Origin: Exiguobacterium oxidotolerans JCM 12280
Lineage (GTDB): Bacteria; Bacillota; Bacilli; Exiguobacteriales; Exiguobacteriaceae
DNA: 64,000 bases
Reading direction: 5' to 3'
Assembly (NCBI RefSeq): GCF_000702625.1
Contig: NZ_JNIS01000001.1
Coordinates: 1,839,001-1,903,000 of the forward strand
Part shown: piece after piece, positions 34,374-42,542 of the stretch
Layout of the letters: every line of letters starts with the position of its first letter
How positions within the stretch are numbered: position 1 is the stretch's first letter
Notes under the pieces: model-generated
Seen by the model: the letters and a program-made list of their open reading frames with translations, nothing else
Told to the model about the DNA's origin: nothing
Database searches by the model: none
Translations under genes and position numbers: made by a program

Positions 34374-34955
34374 ATGGATATCATGGCACTCGTCCGACTG
34401 GCGGGCGGCATCATGTTTACTCCGCTATCGGATGATGTTTTGATGATGGGATATACAGCGTTACGAATCAAAGAAGGTGTGCATCCTGTTCTCATCTGGC
34501 TGGCCGCGTGGCCGGTATTTTTTATTTCCTTTGCCTGGTTTTATTTATTAGCACGTTTCTTCCGCGAAATTCCCTTCATCAAAAAATTCATGAAAGTTAA
34601 ATTTTTGACGCGCGCCGAAGACATTCTGGATCGCCGTGGTCTTTGGGCGATTGGGCTGTCCTTCTTTTTACCGGGCGTGCGCCATCCGATTCATTATGTC
34701 GCGGGATTACTCGCGTATCCGCTTCCGCGTTACCTAGGGATGACCTTTTTAGCTGCCGGGTTATACACCGGCCTTTGGACATTCATCATCGTCCGCATTG
34801 GTCAGGCGGTCACGTGGTCGGAGTTATGGGAATGGATCATGACAAACCCGAGCATGATTTTTATCATCCTTGCCGTCGTGTTGATTATTGCTGTTGCCTC
34901 CATCGTGCATGCGAGACGGCGACACCAACTGGAGAAAGAAGCGGTTGCTGAGTGA
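34374..34955 (+). CDS. DedA family membrane protein (paralogue 1)
   Basis: 193 aa with about five to six helices. The DedA motif FFLPGVRHPIHYVAGLL carries the conserved Arg; the C-terminus is a basic cytoplasmic tail. Family members act in lipid-carrier or phosphatidylethanolamine flipping and in membrane-potential maintenance. It is closely similar to the protein at 39750-40343 (both open with a variant of VRLAGGIMFTPLSDDVLMMG). The ATG is preceded by GGAAGTGA. It stands where a symporter gene has been lost. Confidence 0.85.
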   Translation: MDIMALVRLAGGIMFTPLSDDVLMMGYTALRIKEGVHPVLIWLAAWPVFFISFAWFYLLARFFREIPFIKKFMKVKFLTRAEDILDRRGLWAIGLSFFLPGVRHPIHYVAGLLAYPLPRYLGMTFLAAGLYTGLWTFIIVRIGQAVTWSELWEWIMTNPSMIFIILAVVLIIAVASIVHARRRHQLEKEAVAE

Positions 34956-34989
34956 CTAAGAGCACGGTTAGCAAGCTTAAAATGATCAT

Positions 34990-35028
34990 AAAAAAAGACA
35001 CGTTCGCCGAAGCGGAACGCGTCTTTCG
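34990..35028. terminator. bidirectional terminator
   Basis: Stem AAAGAC-CGTTC / GAACG-GTCTTT between the convergent DedA and surface-protein genes. Confidence 0.82.
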
Positions 35029-35053
35029 TTTGAATGAAGTTGATGAAGTGAAC

Positions 35054-36424
35054 TTACGCGTTTTGACGTTTGCGTGCAACGACGATTCCAGCTGCACCAA
35101 GTGCAAGACCGAAGAGTGCGAGTGCACCTGTTGTTGCATTGTTGTTTGTGTCGCTCATGCCGCCGTTACCTGTGTTCGGCATTGAACCTGGCGTACCGTC
35201 CATGAATTTCTCAGGTGATTGTTTGACGATTGCTTCACCGAGGTTTTCCCCGACACCGTACATGTAAGCATATGACTCACGGAACGTGTCGACTGAACCT
35301 TTGTAGTCGCCTTCTGTATACTGCATGAACGTGTCTTGGACATACGTTTCATGGCCAGCGACGGCTTCTTGTGCTGCTTTTGTCGGAAGGTTTTCTTCCG
35401 TTGCTGCTCCGAGGAACGCGCCGAAGTCGTTCGTGAACATTTTGAGCATGTCTTGTGCGTCACCCATCATTTTTTTATCATCGTTGATGGCTGCTGTGAC
35501 GAGGTTCGCTTGTGCTTCGATGTGGTTTTTCGTCCAGACTTGCTCGAACTGATCCGCACCGGCTTGACCGTAGATTGATTTAATCGCGGCTTTGAAGTCA
35601 GCTGTGTGCATGTCTTCCGCCCAGTTCGCTGCATCGTAGTCTTTCGCTTGATCGACGCCTGCTGTCATGCTGATGTTCGCAAGAGCGACGTGTTCAGCAG
35701 CGAGGCTGTTGAGTGTTGACCGGAGGTCAGCGGCTTTTGTATCAGCTTTCGAGTTATCGAACTTCTCAGGCATCTGTGTTGTGATAGCGACTGAGAGAGC
35801 TTTCGAGATGTCATACATGCGGCTGTAGCCTTCACGGAACGTGTTGTACGATCCTTCATAGTCGCCTGCTGCATACTCTTGGAATGTTTTATAGACGTCC
35901 GCTTCGTGGGCACGGAGGACTTCTTCAGCAGCGGCTTTCGGGAGTTTACCTTCTGTCGCTGTGTCGAGGAAGCTCGAGAGATCCTGGACGAACTCTTCTG
36001 TCTCGGCTTTTGAAGCATTGATGCCTTCTTGGTCATCCGCTTTGACGGCTTTGACGAGGTCCGTTGTGTATTTGTTGTGATCGACGAAGATTTTTTCGAA
36101 TTGTTTTGCACCTTCGTCGCCATAGACTGAAGCGATTGCCGGTGTCATGTCGAGTGCGTTCTGTTTGAGTGCTGCTTCATAATACTCAGCGTCTTTCGAA
36201 CCATCATATTGTTTTTTCATGTCCATGACGGCAAGCACGAAGTGCTCAGAAAGCAATTGGTCGAGTGTCGCACGAAGGTCTGCTGCTTTCGTTTTGACCG
36301 TGACGTTTTTTGCTTTGTCCTCATGCATCATGTCGTCTGAACCGCCTGACGCGAATGCTGCCGTTCCTGGTAAGACGAGTGCTGCTGCCATTGCTGATGC
36401 TGCGAATTTTTTAGTGTGTTTCAT
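35054..36424 (-). CDS. sortase-anchored surface protein with two His-bearing helical repeats
   Basis: 456 aa. Signal peptide (residues 1-~25, ending AFA-SGG). Two all-helical repeats of about 180 residues (45-225 and 229-410) share TKAADLR, a GDY(E/K)GS..TFRE segment and PEKF. Three His occur at matching places in each: 61/116/173 and 245/301/358, a possible metal or haem site. The C-terminus has MPNTG (415-419), a membrane helix and RKRQNA. Similar proteins are, as I recall, often labelled copper amine oxidase; no topaquinone motif supports that. The likely anchor enzyme is a class F sortase like the one at 278. Divergent from the PepSY/YtkA operon. Confidence 0.78.
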   Translation of the reverse strand: MKHTKKFAASAMAAALVLPGTAAFASGGSDDMMHEDKAKNVTVKTKAADLRATLDQLLSEHFVLAVMDMKKQYDGSKDAEYYEAALKQNALDMTPAIASVYGDEGAKQFEKIFVDHNKYTTDLVKAVKADDQEGINASKAETEEFVQDLSSFLDTATEGKLPKAAAEEVLRAHEADVYKTFQEYAAGDYEGSYNTFREGYSRMYDISKALSVAITTQMPEKFDNSKADTKAADLRSTLNSLAAEHVALANISMTAGVDQAKDYDAANWAEDMHTADFKAAIKSIYGQAGADQFEQVWTKNHIEAQANLVTAAINDDKKMMGDAQDMLKMFTNDFGAFLGAATEENLPTKAAQEAVAGHETYVQDTFMQYTEGDYKGSVDTFRESYAYMYGVGENLGEAIVKQSPEKFMDGTPGSMPNTGNGGMSDTNNNATTGALALFGLALGAAGIVVARKRQNA

Positions 36425-36880
36425 CTGTAATCATCCTTTCAAATTTGGGTTTTATTTTAACCAAGCTGGTAATTCGTTTCCTCATCGTTCTGAACAGCTT
36501 ACGCACCGGGATTTCGTTTGGATTTAAAAAGTTTTAAAAAGTTGAAGAAAATCTGAAATGTAATGTTGATGCGTATTTGTTCCTGTCTTGCTTGCCGTTC
36601 TGTGTAGCTTACGCACATGTAAGGGAATTGGATTTAAAAAATATGAAAAAAATTAAAAATCATTTAGTGAACTTGTAGAAAAAGTAAGTAATTTCATATA
36701 AAAGCTATGAAATAACTGTGGAGAACTAACTCATAAACTCACTTAATTAATACGCAGACATCTCACTGAATCGGCAAAAAATCGCCACAGTAGCAACGTT
36801 TTGTCGGTTGTGTAACCGCTTATACTTATCTTGTGTTCACAGGGTGGACATATTTTTAGGGGATTGAGGGGGGAACTATC
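36425..36880. promoter_or_regulatory. divergent promoter region with a 110-bp tandem duplication
   Basis: 456 bp, A/T-rich, no gene. CGTTCTGAACAGCTTACGCAC (36486-36506) recurs as CGTTCTGTGTAGCTTACGCAC-like text at 36596, and TTGGATTTAAAAA at 36518 recurs at 36628; both pairs are exactly 110 bp apart. The unit is thus a diverged tandem duplication upstream of the surface-protein gene. The 21-base motif may be a regulator site. A GAGGGGGGAA ribosome site for the PepSY gene lies at the far end. Confidence 0.6.
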
Positions 36881-38254
36881 ATGGCAGAACGGAATCAAAC
36901 TTCGAAACAACAGCGAAGTTGGTACCAGTCGATGTGGCGGTGGCACTTTTATGCAGGTATTATTTTTGCACCTATTTTTATCATCCTTGCCGTCACAGGT
37001 TCGATTTACTTATTTAAACCACAAATTGAGGACAGGCTTTACAAGGAAATGGTCTTTACGGAACAGTCAGGAGAACGTGTCTCGTTAGAAAAACAAGTGC
37101 AGGCCGTGACAGAGAAATATCCGGATGCAACGGTTTCGTCGATCGGACAATTTGAAGAAGCCGATCGGACAACACGAATCGGTGCGATGTTCGGGGAAGA
37201 ATCCGGCTTCGTCTATGTCGATCCCTACACAGCAGAAGTAACGGGAAAACGTATGGGTGAGGGGCCACTCGGATTCATCAAAACCGTTCATGGCGAGTTG
37301 TTTGCCGGGAAGATCGGAAATTTGCTTGTCGAGCTCGCAGCAAGTTGGGCCATCATTTTACTGATTACCGGTACATATCTGTTTTGGCCACGCGGCGACC
37401 GGGGCAGTTTCAAACGTGTGTTTTTTCCTTCTTTTAAAAAGAAAGAGGGATCCCGTAATCTTTGGAAGGGACTTCATGGTTCCGTTGCAATCTGGTCGAC
37501 GCTCGGACTTGTCCTCATCATTGGTTCCGGACTTGCTTGGTCGGGAGTAGCCGGGGAATGGATCAATACGATTGCGACAAAAACGAATTCGAACTTCCCA
37601 CAATATGCGTTCGGACCTGATGAGACGTTGACGTCACAAATCGTCACGAAAGACATTGCGACGGACATACCGTGGGCGACACAAAATGACGTCGTCCCGA
37701 CTTCCGGACCAGCGAAGCCGATTACGTTGAGCGTATCGGAAGCGAATGCCGAGGCGAAACAACTAGGGATTGTCAAACCGTATCAAATCACGCTGCCACA
37801 AGGGGAGCAAGGTGTCTATACGATTTCATCCTTACATAGTAATCCGATGAAAGAGAAAACGATGCATATCGATCAATATTCGGGGACGGTGTTATCGAGC
37901 GTCACGTTTGCAGATTATGGACTACTCGCAAAAATGATTTCGATGGGAATCGGTTTCCACGAAGGAAAACTATTCGGCTTATTAAATCAGTTGGTTGGAT
38001 TGGCACTTTGTCTAGGATTGATTTTCATCGTGGTGAGTTCATTTGTTTTATGGTGGAAACGTCGTAACGGAGCAGGAAAGTTAACTGCCCCTAAACGTGC
38101 CGTCGACCAACGTGTCAAAAAGATTGTAGCCGGATTGATTTTATTGATCAGCTTGACGATGCCGCTTGCTGCCTTGTCGGTCATTACAATCATCGTGCTC
38201 GACTTGTTGATTTTCGGTCGTCTTCATAACAAAAGTAAGGGGGTAGCCGCATGA
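36881..38254 (+). CDS. PepSY-associated membrane protein
   Basis: 457 aa, PepSY_TM family, with four main membrane helices: one near residue 25-45, two in the middle (~145-165 and ~205-225) and a C-terminal set (~365-450). Extracytoplasmic PepSY segments lie between them. Conserved His sit at helix ends (WRWHFYAGIIFAPIF, TVHGELF, GLHGSVAIWS), as in PiuB-like proteins thought to reduce or pass ferric siderophores or haem. It overlaps the following YtkA-like gene by four bases. A role in metal or haem handling is inference from family and context. Confidence 0.84.
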   Translation: MAERNQTSKQQRSWYQSMWRWHFYAGIIFAPIFIILAVTGSIYLFKPQIEDRLYKEMVFTEQSGERVSLEKQVQAVTEKYPDATVSSIGQFEEADRTTRIGAMFGEESGFVYVDPYTAEVTGKRMGEGPLGFIKTVHGELFAGKIGNLLVELAASWAIILLITGTYLFWPRGDRGSFKRVFFPSFKKKEGSRNLWKGLHGSVAIWSTLGLVLIIGSGLAWSGVAGEWINTIATKTNSNFPQYAFGPDETLTSQIVTKDIATDIPWATQNDVVPTSGPAKPITLSVSEANAEAKQLGIVKPYQITLPQGEQGVYTISSLHSNPMKEKTMHIDQYSGTVLSSVTFADYGLLAKMISMGIGFHEGKLFGLLNQLVGLALCLGLIFIVVSSFVLWWKRRNGAGKLTAPKRAVDQRVKKIVAGLILLISLTMPLAALSVITIIVLDLLIFGRLHNKSKGVAA

Positions 38255-38703
38255 AACGACTATGCATGACGGGAGCGTTGGTCGGCAGTGTCCTGTTACT
38301 CGCCGGATGCCAGTTCGAAACAAAAGCAGCACCACCGATGATGAAAGTCGGACTGTACGCACCGGAAAAGATTGGGGCAGATACGAATACGACTGTTGCG
38401 GTCGAGATTGAAAATCCGCAGGACATTGATGTCGTCCACGTGCAAGTCACACCGATTGGAAGCGATGAAACGCAGACGTTTGAAACGGAAAAGCGAGACG
38501 GTCACTACGTGAGCAGCATCCCGTTTAAAAAATCAGGCGTCTACGTTGTCAACGGGATGGTCCATGTCGGTGAAAAAGTCTATACACCGAAGTCGCTCGT
38601 TCAGGTGGGCGATGTTTCAGAGACAGAGCTTGAGCAGGCACAAGACATGTATCGGTCGCAAGCACCCGCGACGCACGAAGGGCATGGTGGACATCATCAT
38701 TAA
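38251..38703 (+). CDS. YtkA/FixH-like lipoprotein with His-rich tail
   Basis: 150 aa. The signal peptide ends in the lipobox LLAGC (Cys20). The body (~25-125) is an immunoglobulin-like YtkA/FixH domain, and the end is THEGHGGHHH, a likely metal-binding tail. YtkA-like domains occur beside copper and haem-copper oxidase genes. Translationally coupled to the PepSY gene, so the two probably work together at the outer face of the membrane. A fragment of a second such gene lies just downstream. Confidence 0.8.
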   Translation: MKRLCMTGALVGSVLLLAGCQFETKAAPPMMKVGLYAPEKIGADTNTTVAVEIENPQDIDVVHVQVTPIGSDETQTFETEKRDGHYVSSIPFKKSGVYVVNGMVHVGEKVYTPKSLVQVGDVSETELEQAQDMYRSQAPATHEGHGGHHH

Positions 38704-38706
38704 GAA

Positions 38707-38722
38707 ATGAGGCTGGGACATA
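38707..38722 (+). repeat. GAGGCTGGGACATAA-type short repeat
   Basis: ATGAGGCTGGGACATAACTC matches a short intergenic motif that is common in Listeria, Enterococcus and Staphylococcus genomes, as I recall it. Only one copy is seen in this window. Role unknown. Confidence 0.45.
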
Positions 38723-38740
38723 ACTCAGCTTTATAAATGA

Positions 38741-38782
38741 GAAGGCCCTCGAAACGTTTTTCGTTTCGAGGGCCTTCTTCTT
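38741..38782 (+). terminator. terminator after the PepSY/YtkA operon
   Basis: Perfect 16-base stem GAAGGCCCTCGAAACG / CGTTTCGAGGGCCTTC with a five-base loop. Confidence 0.92.
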
Positions 38783-38810
38783 ATGATGAAAAACATATTT
38801 TAAGTAAACA

Positions 38811-38940
38811 AATAAGGACTGCCTCTGATAAAGTTAAAGTGACGAAACAATTCATCATCGGTGAGCTGTCGAAAGCGGATCTCAAATTGTTGCAAGATGG
38901 AGCCAAACCCTCTAGCGGTAATGAAGGACATCATCATTAA
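38811..38940 (+). pseudogene. C-terminal fragment of a second YtkA/FixH-like gene
   Basis: The frame ending at TAA reads VTKQFIIGELSKADLKLLQD... and finishes NEGHHH. This parallels the end of the intact gene upstream (LVQVGDVSETELEQAQD ... EGHGGHHH). No start codon, signal peptide or Ig-like body precedes it; the frame runs back into a terminator. It keeps its own terminator downstream. Probably the rest of a tandem duplicate whose front part was deleted. Confidence 0.68.
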
Positions 38941-38945
38941 AATTG

Positions 38946-38985
38946 AAAAACACCTTTCCTGCTCAAAATCAGGAAAGGTGTTTTT
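38946..38985 (+). terminator. terminator behind the YtkA fragment
   Basis: Perfect 16-base stem AAAAACACCTTTCCTG / CAGGAAAGGTGTTTTT. Confidence 0.92.
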
Positions 38986-39097
38986 GGGTTTGAGCGACGA
39001 AGGACAAAATTTAAAACTATTTGGGGACACCTTACGTACTCTAAATGTAGCTAAAAAAATGAAGTCTAAAATGGAACTTAAGAAAGGAGGAGGACCG

Positions 39098-39355
39098 TTG
39101 AAACAACGCATCGGTATAGTGATAATGCTTGTCCTGGTCGGTTTTACGTTCCAGGTGACACTAGTCGGCGCAACGGAACTGCAGGCAGAGCATCTGCTGA
39201 CGGATCCATTGACGTCGAGCGAAGTCATCCCGGTCGAAGATCGTGAAGTCGAGCCAGGTATCATCCCGCGTATCTTACCGTGGGTCGTCAGTAGTTTGTT
39301 ACTCAGTGCCTTCGTGACGTTTCTCCTCCTGCGTCGTAAGCCAAAACGGCAATAA
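39098..39355 (+). CDS. small secreted/membrane protein, 85 aa
   Basis: Not recognised. TTG start with a very strong AAAGGAGGAGG upstream. It has an N-terminal signal-like helix (RIGIVIMLVLVGFTFQVTLV), an acidic middle (~25-52) and a C-terminal membrane helix (ILPWVVSSLLLSAFVTFLLL) followed by a basic RRKPKRQ end. This is the shape of a short surface anchor without a sorting motif. It lies in the PepSY/YtkA locus and ends at a terminator. Function unknown. Confidence 0.65.
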   Translation: MKQRIGIVIMLVLVGFTFQVTLVGATELQAEHLLTDPLTSSEVIPVEDREVEPGIIPRILPWVVSSLLLSAFVTFLLLRRKPKRQ

Positions 39356-39410
39356 AAAATGACCCACTTTTTCCGACATTTCAGACGGAATGAGCGGGTC
39401 ATTTTTTTTG
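39354..39410. terminator. bidirectional terminator
   Basis: Stem AAAAATGACCC / GGGTCATTTTT with further pairing inside; long T-run on the plus strand. Confidence 0.8.
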
Positions 39411-39557
39411 AGCTTGCGGCACAACATATCGCTTCCGCCAACAGTTTCGAGTAAGGCCGGGGAGGGACAGATGGTAAAGAATAACAGCGGTCACGGCGAA
39501 CGCACGTAAGCCGTCAAGGCCTGGCATGTATGTAGTCGGGCGGTTCAATGATTTCAT
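39399..39557 (-). pseudogene. N-terminal fragment of an acyltransferase-3 (OafA/OatA-like) gene
   Basis: A 52-codon frame starts at ATG after AAAGGAG and opens with YMPGLDGLRAFAVTAVILYH, the hallmark start of acyltransferase-3 membrane enzymes that O-acetylate wall or surface sugars. After about 36 residues the homology stops, and the frame ends at a TGA inside the neighbouring terminator. Family members have ~350-620 residues, so almost all of the gene is lost, while its ribosome site survives. Confidence 0.75.
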
Positions 39558-39749
39558 AAGTAGACAAACTCCTTTAATGCTGTGCCTAAAGAATTACATT
39601 CCCTAGTGTATCGAATTCCAATTCGTAAGGAGTGTCGAAGCAGTAACAACCGGAGTTAAGAATTGCTTAAGAAACATCATGCGATGGAGTGCAGAAACAT
39701 CACGGATACTATTCTTATCAGATGAAAATGAAAAGGATGTGACGTGAAA

Positions 39750-40343
39750 ATGGATTGGATGGCTTTTGTTCGGTTAGCGGGTGGCATCATGTTTACTCCG
39801 TTATCGGATGACGTATTGATGATGGGACACACGCTACTCGGGGTGATAGAAGGAACGCATCCTCTGAAGATATGGTTGATGACCTGGCCGGTATTCGTGA
39901 TCGCCTTTACGTGGTTTTACCTGATCGCCCGATTTTTCCGGGAAGTTCCGTTCGTGAAAAAAATCATGAAGTCGCGTTTCCTCGCTCAAGCCGAAACGAT
40001 TTTGGAGCGACGTGGGGGATGGGCGATCGGACTATCGTTCTTTTTACCGGGTGTCCGGCATCCGATTCATTACGTCGCAGGATTACTGAACTATCCGCTT
40101 GGCCGTTATGTCGCGATTAATGTTGTGGCGGCTGGCGTGTATACAGGCGTTTGGACGTTTCTCATCGTCCGGATCGGGAAAGTAGTGACGTGGTCGTTTG
40201 TTATGAATCGCGTAACGGAGAATCCGATGCTTCTCGGGCTTGGTGTAATTGGGGGTATTGCGGTTCTCGGTTTTCTCGTTTGGCAACAAAAGCGGGGACG
40301 TTCCCTGACGATGCAAGTGACTGGGACACCGCATACTAGATGA
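39750..40343 (+). CDS. DedA family membrane protein (paralogue 2)
   Basis: 197 aa. Very similar along its length to the DedA protein at 34374, including VRLAGGIMFTPLSDDVLMMG and FFLPGVRHPIHYVAGLL with the conserved Arg. Five to six helices; the C-terminal tail differs (QQKRGRSLTMQV). I start at the ATG that aligns with the paralogue and has the same GGA-to-ATG distance; a GTG two codons upstream is an alternative. The two copies face the same way and bracket the surface/PepSY locus. Confidence 0.84.
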   Translation: MDWMAFVRLAGGIMFTPLSDDVLMMGHTLLGVIEGTHPLKIWLMTWPVFVIAFTWFYLIARFFREVPFVKKIMKSRFLAQAETILERRGGWAIGLSFFLPGVRHPIHYVAGLLNYPLGRYVAINVVAAGVYTGVWTFLIVRIGKVVTWSFVMNRVTENPMLLGLGVIGGIAVLGFLVWQQKRGRSLTMQVTGTPHTR

Positions 40344-40396
40344 ACTGCAGGACTGAATCTAAAAGGAGTCACGCGCATGCTTTACTCAGGCGATCA

Positions 40397-40438
40397 AGAA
40401 AACCCGCTTCCCTGTGCGGACAGGAAGGCGGGTTTTGT
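40397..40438 (+). terminator. terminator after DedA paralogue 2
   Basis: Stem AAAACCCGC-TTCC / GGAA-GGCGGGTTTT. Confidence 0.82.
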
Positions 40439-40512
40439 TTGTTTCTGACAGGACAGCATCTGGTGCATGGCGCGCTTCTGTCTGTGTAAAAGTGAACTCC
40501 GGTATCCTCATT

Positions 40513-41856
40513 TTAATGAATCGGGAACTGGAGTGTGACGATGAAGCGACCGTCCTGCGAATCAAGACGGAACGTGCCGGAATGGCGGGCGACGATTTGT
40601 TTTACAATCGACAGTCCGATTCCTGAGCCGCCGTTCGAGCGGGACACGTCTGAGTTGACGAAGGGTGTTTCGAACGCCTCTAACTGGTCCGTCGTCAACG
40701 CGTGGTCAATCGCATTGGAGCAGGAAAACAACATATGGTCCGGCTGGCGGACGATGTGAAACAGCAGTTGTCCGGTTCCATGCAGTTCTGCATTACGGAT
40801 CAAATTTTCGATCAATCGGACGATCAGTTGAGGATCGACCTGTAATACGAGTTGTTCCGGTCCCTCGTAACGGTAAGATGTATCCGGATGTTGGCTCGCG
40901 ACCTGGTGGAGCAAGGTCACGAAGTCAACCGGTTCGAGATGGACCGGGTATTCTTTGTTTGAGAGCTTGGCTAATGCGAATAGCTCGTCAATCCGTGCTG
41001 CGAGCGTTTCCGATTGACGGCTCACGATCGATAAAAATTCTGCCCGTTCGGAATCAGACAACGTCTGATTGTGTTCCGACAGCCACTGGATGAATCCTTG
41101 GATTGACGTGAGTGGTGTCCGTAAGTCGTGCGAGAGGCTCGTGATTAAATGGATTTGTTGCGTGAACCGTTCCTGCTCCCGTTTTCGAAGGAGCATTAAT
41201 TCGTCACCGACCGTGTCAATCGACTGGGCGAAAGCCCTGAATTCACGGGGACCGGCCAGCGGTTCAGGGGCGGTTTCCGGGACTGTCGTCGTCAGTCGTT
41301 TTAGACGGAGTTCGAGTTGTTTGAACAAATGGGCAATCCAACGTGTCAGCAAAAGGATGAACACGATGAATAAGATCAACTGGACCACAAAAAACATCAC
41401 TGGATTTCCGACTTGATACTCATTGAGTCGCGGTTTGACCGTTTCAAGGGAAAGAAAATAACCCGGTGTCTCGTCGCCGACGTCGACGGCCGTCATGTAA
41501 TGGAGTGTCCGGACCTCCGGGCGGTCGCCCGGTTCCCGTTCCGTCAACGTTTGTACGTCTAAGAGACGGCTCGGTGTCATCGACTGCGGAAAGTCAGGCG
41601 ATGCTGTGAGTAGCCGTCCATCTGCGCGATAAATCGCCCACTCATAGTCGCCGGTCGGTTGTGCACCGGATTCATAACGTTTAATGTCTTGTCCGACGCG
41701 CTGGGCGATATCCTGTTCGGTCGGATAGTAGTAGCGGGGGACAGTTTTCGCTCCGAGCGGAATCTGACTGGCGATGAGCCAGGCGAGCGTCGTGCTGAGC
41801 ACTGCGGCTAAAATCAGCATGATCGTCATCCAAACAGTTAATTTAAACCGTCTCAT
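40513..41856 (-). CDS. sensor histidine kinase (OmpR-type partner)
   Basis: 447 aa. Two membrane helices (~7-30 and ~150-172) enclose an extracellular domain of about 120 residues. The phospho-acceptor is His243 in LSHDLRTPLTSIQGF; the ATP-binding domain has ENLIRNAELHG (N box) and NGGSGIGLSIVKQI (G2). A full, active-looking kinase. ATG overlaps the stop of the response regulator gene (ATGA). An upstream in-frame codon would add nine residues but lies inside that gene. Signal unknown; the methyltransferase in the operon suggests a membrane-related stimulus. Confidence 0.88.
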   Translation of the reverse strand: MRRFKLTVWMTIMLILAAVLSTTLAWLIASQIPLGAKTVPRYYYPTEQDIAQRVGQDIKRYESGAQPTGDYEWAIYRADGRLLTASPDFPQSMTPSRLLDVQTLTEREPGDRPEVRTLHYMTAVDVGDETPGYFLSLETVKPRLNEYQVGNPVMFFVVQLILFIVFILLLTRWIAHLFKQLELRLKRLTTTVPETAPEPLAGPREFRAFAQSIDTVGDELMLLRKREQERFTQQIHLITSLSHDLRTPLTSIQGFIQWLSEHNQTLSDSERAEFLSIVSRQSETLAARIDELFALAKLSNKEYPVHLEPVDFVTLLHQVASQHPDTSYRYEGPEQLVLQVDPQLIVRLIENLIRNAELHGTGQLLFHIVRQPDHMLFSCSNAIDHALTTDQLEAFETPFVNSDVSRSNGGSGIGLSIVKQIVARHSGTFRLDSQDGRFIVTLQFPIH

Positions 41857-42542
41857 GGCTCGACCTTGTAGCCGACACCCCAAACCGTCTGCAGGTGCCG
41901 CGGTTGTTTGGGCGAATCCTCTACTTTCTCACGGAGTTTATGCATCAGGACCATCACGGCATTAGTCGCAGAACCGAGCGCCTCTTCTTGCCAAATCCGT
42001 TCATAAAGTTCTTCGGCAGGAAAAACACGTTTTGGGTGCGTCAACAAAAGTGCAAACACATCAAATTCCCGACGCGTCAAAGCGAGCGGGGTATGGTGCT
42101 TGAGGATAAGCCGTTCGTCTGCGCGCAACGTAAACGGTCCGACTTGAAGTGCGCTCGCAGCGACCGGTGGATGATACTGCTGGACCCGTCTCAACATGGC
42201 TTTAATCCGTGCCAACACTTCGAGTGGATTAAACGGTTTACCGATGTAATCATCTGCCCCAAACGTCAGACCCTGAATTTTATCAAGATCTTCTTGTTTG
42301 GCAGTCAACATCAAGACGGGAAATGTGTGTCCTGCCTGACGGACGGCTTGAACCGTCGAAAAGCCATCCCGTTTTGGCATCATGACATCGAGTAACATCA
42401 AGTCAATCGGATGTGCTTCGACATACTGAAGTGCTTCCTCACCATTGCTTGCTTCAAGTAATTCATAGCCGTCATTTTGCAGGTAAAGCCGCAACAACTG
42501 CCGGATATCGGCTTCATCATCGACGATTAAGATGGTAGGCAT
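41853..42542 (-). CDS. OmpR-family response regulator
   Basis: 229 aa. Receiver with acidic pocket Asp8/Asp9, phosphorylation site Asp52 (LLLDVMMPKRDG) and conserved Lys (LTAKQED). Winged-helix DNA-binding domain at the C-terminus (LTRREFDVFALLLTHPKRVF ... VWGVGYKV). Partner of the following kinase gene, with which it overlaps. ATG start follows AAAAGGAGG; the start region overlaps the end of the methyltransferase gene by 26 bp. Confidence 0.92.
   Translation of the reverse strand: MPTILIVDDEADIRQLLRLYLQNDGYELLEASNGEEALQYVEAHPIDLMLLDVMMPKRDGFSTVQAVRQAGHTFPVLMLTAKQEDLDKIQGLTFGADDYIGKPFNPLEVLARIKAMLRRVQQYHPPVAASALQVGPFTLRADERLILKHHTPLALTRREFDVFALLLTHPKRVFPAEELYERIWQEEALGSATNAVMVLMHKLREKVEDSPKQPRHLQTVWGVGYKVEP

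Noticed and set aside
35054-36424. Copper amine oxidase
   Set aside because: No topaquinone motif or catalytic barrel; the sequence is a helical repeat protein, so that label is not used.
38737-38940. A 67-codon gene from 38737
   Set aside because: Its first part translates the terminator hairpin of the upstream operon; only the C-terminal YtkA-like piece is meaningful, so it is listed as a pseudogene.
39545-39575. GTAGACAAACTC match to the terminal repeat of the dispersed element
   Set aside because: Only about 12 bases match; it coincides with the AAAGGAG ribosome site of the acyltransferase fragment and no element core follows.
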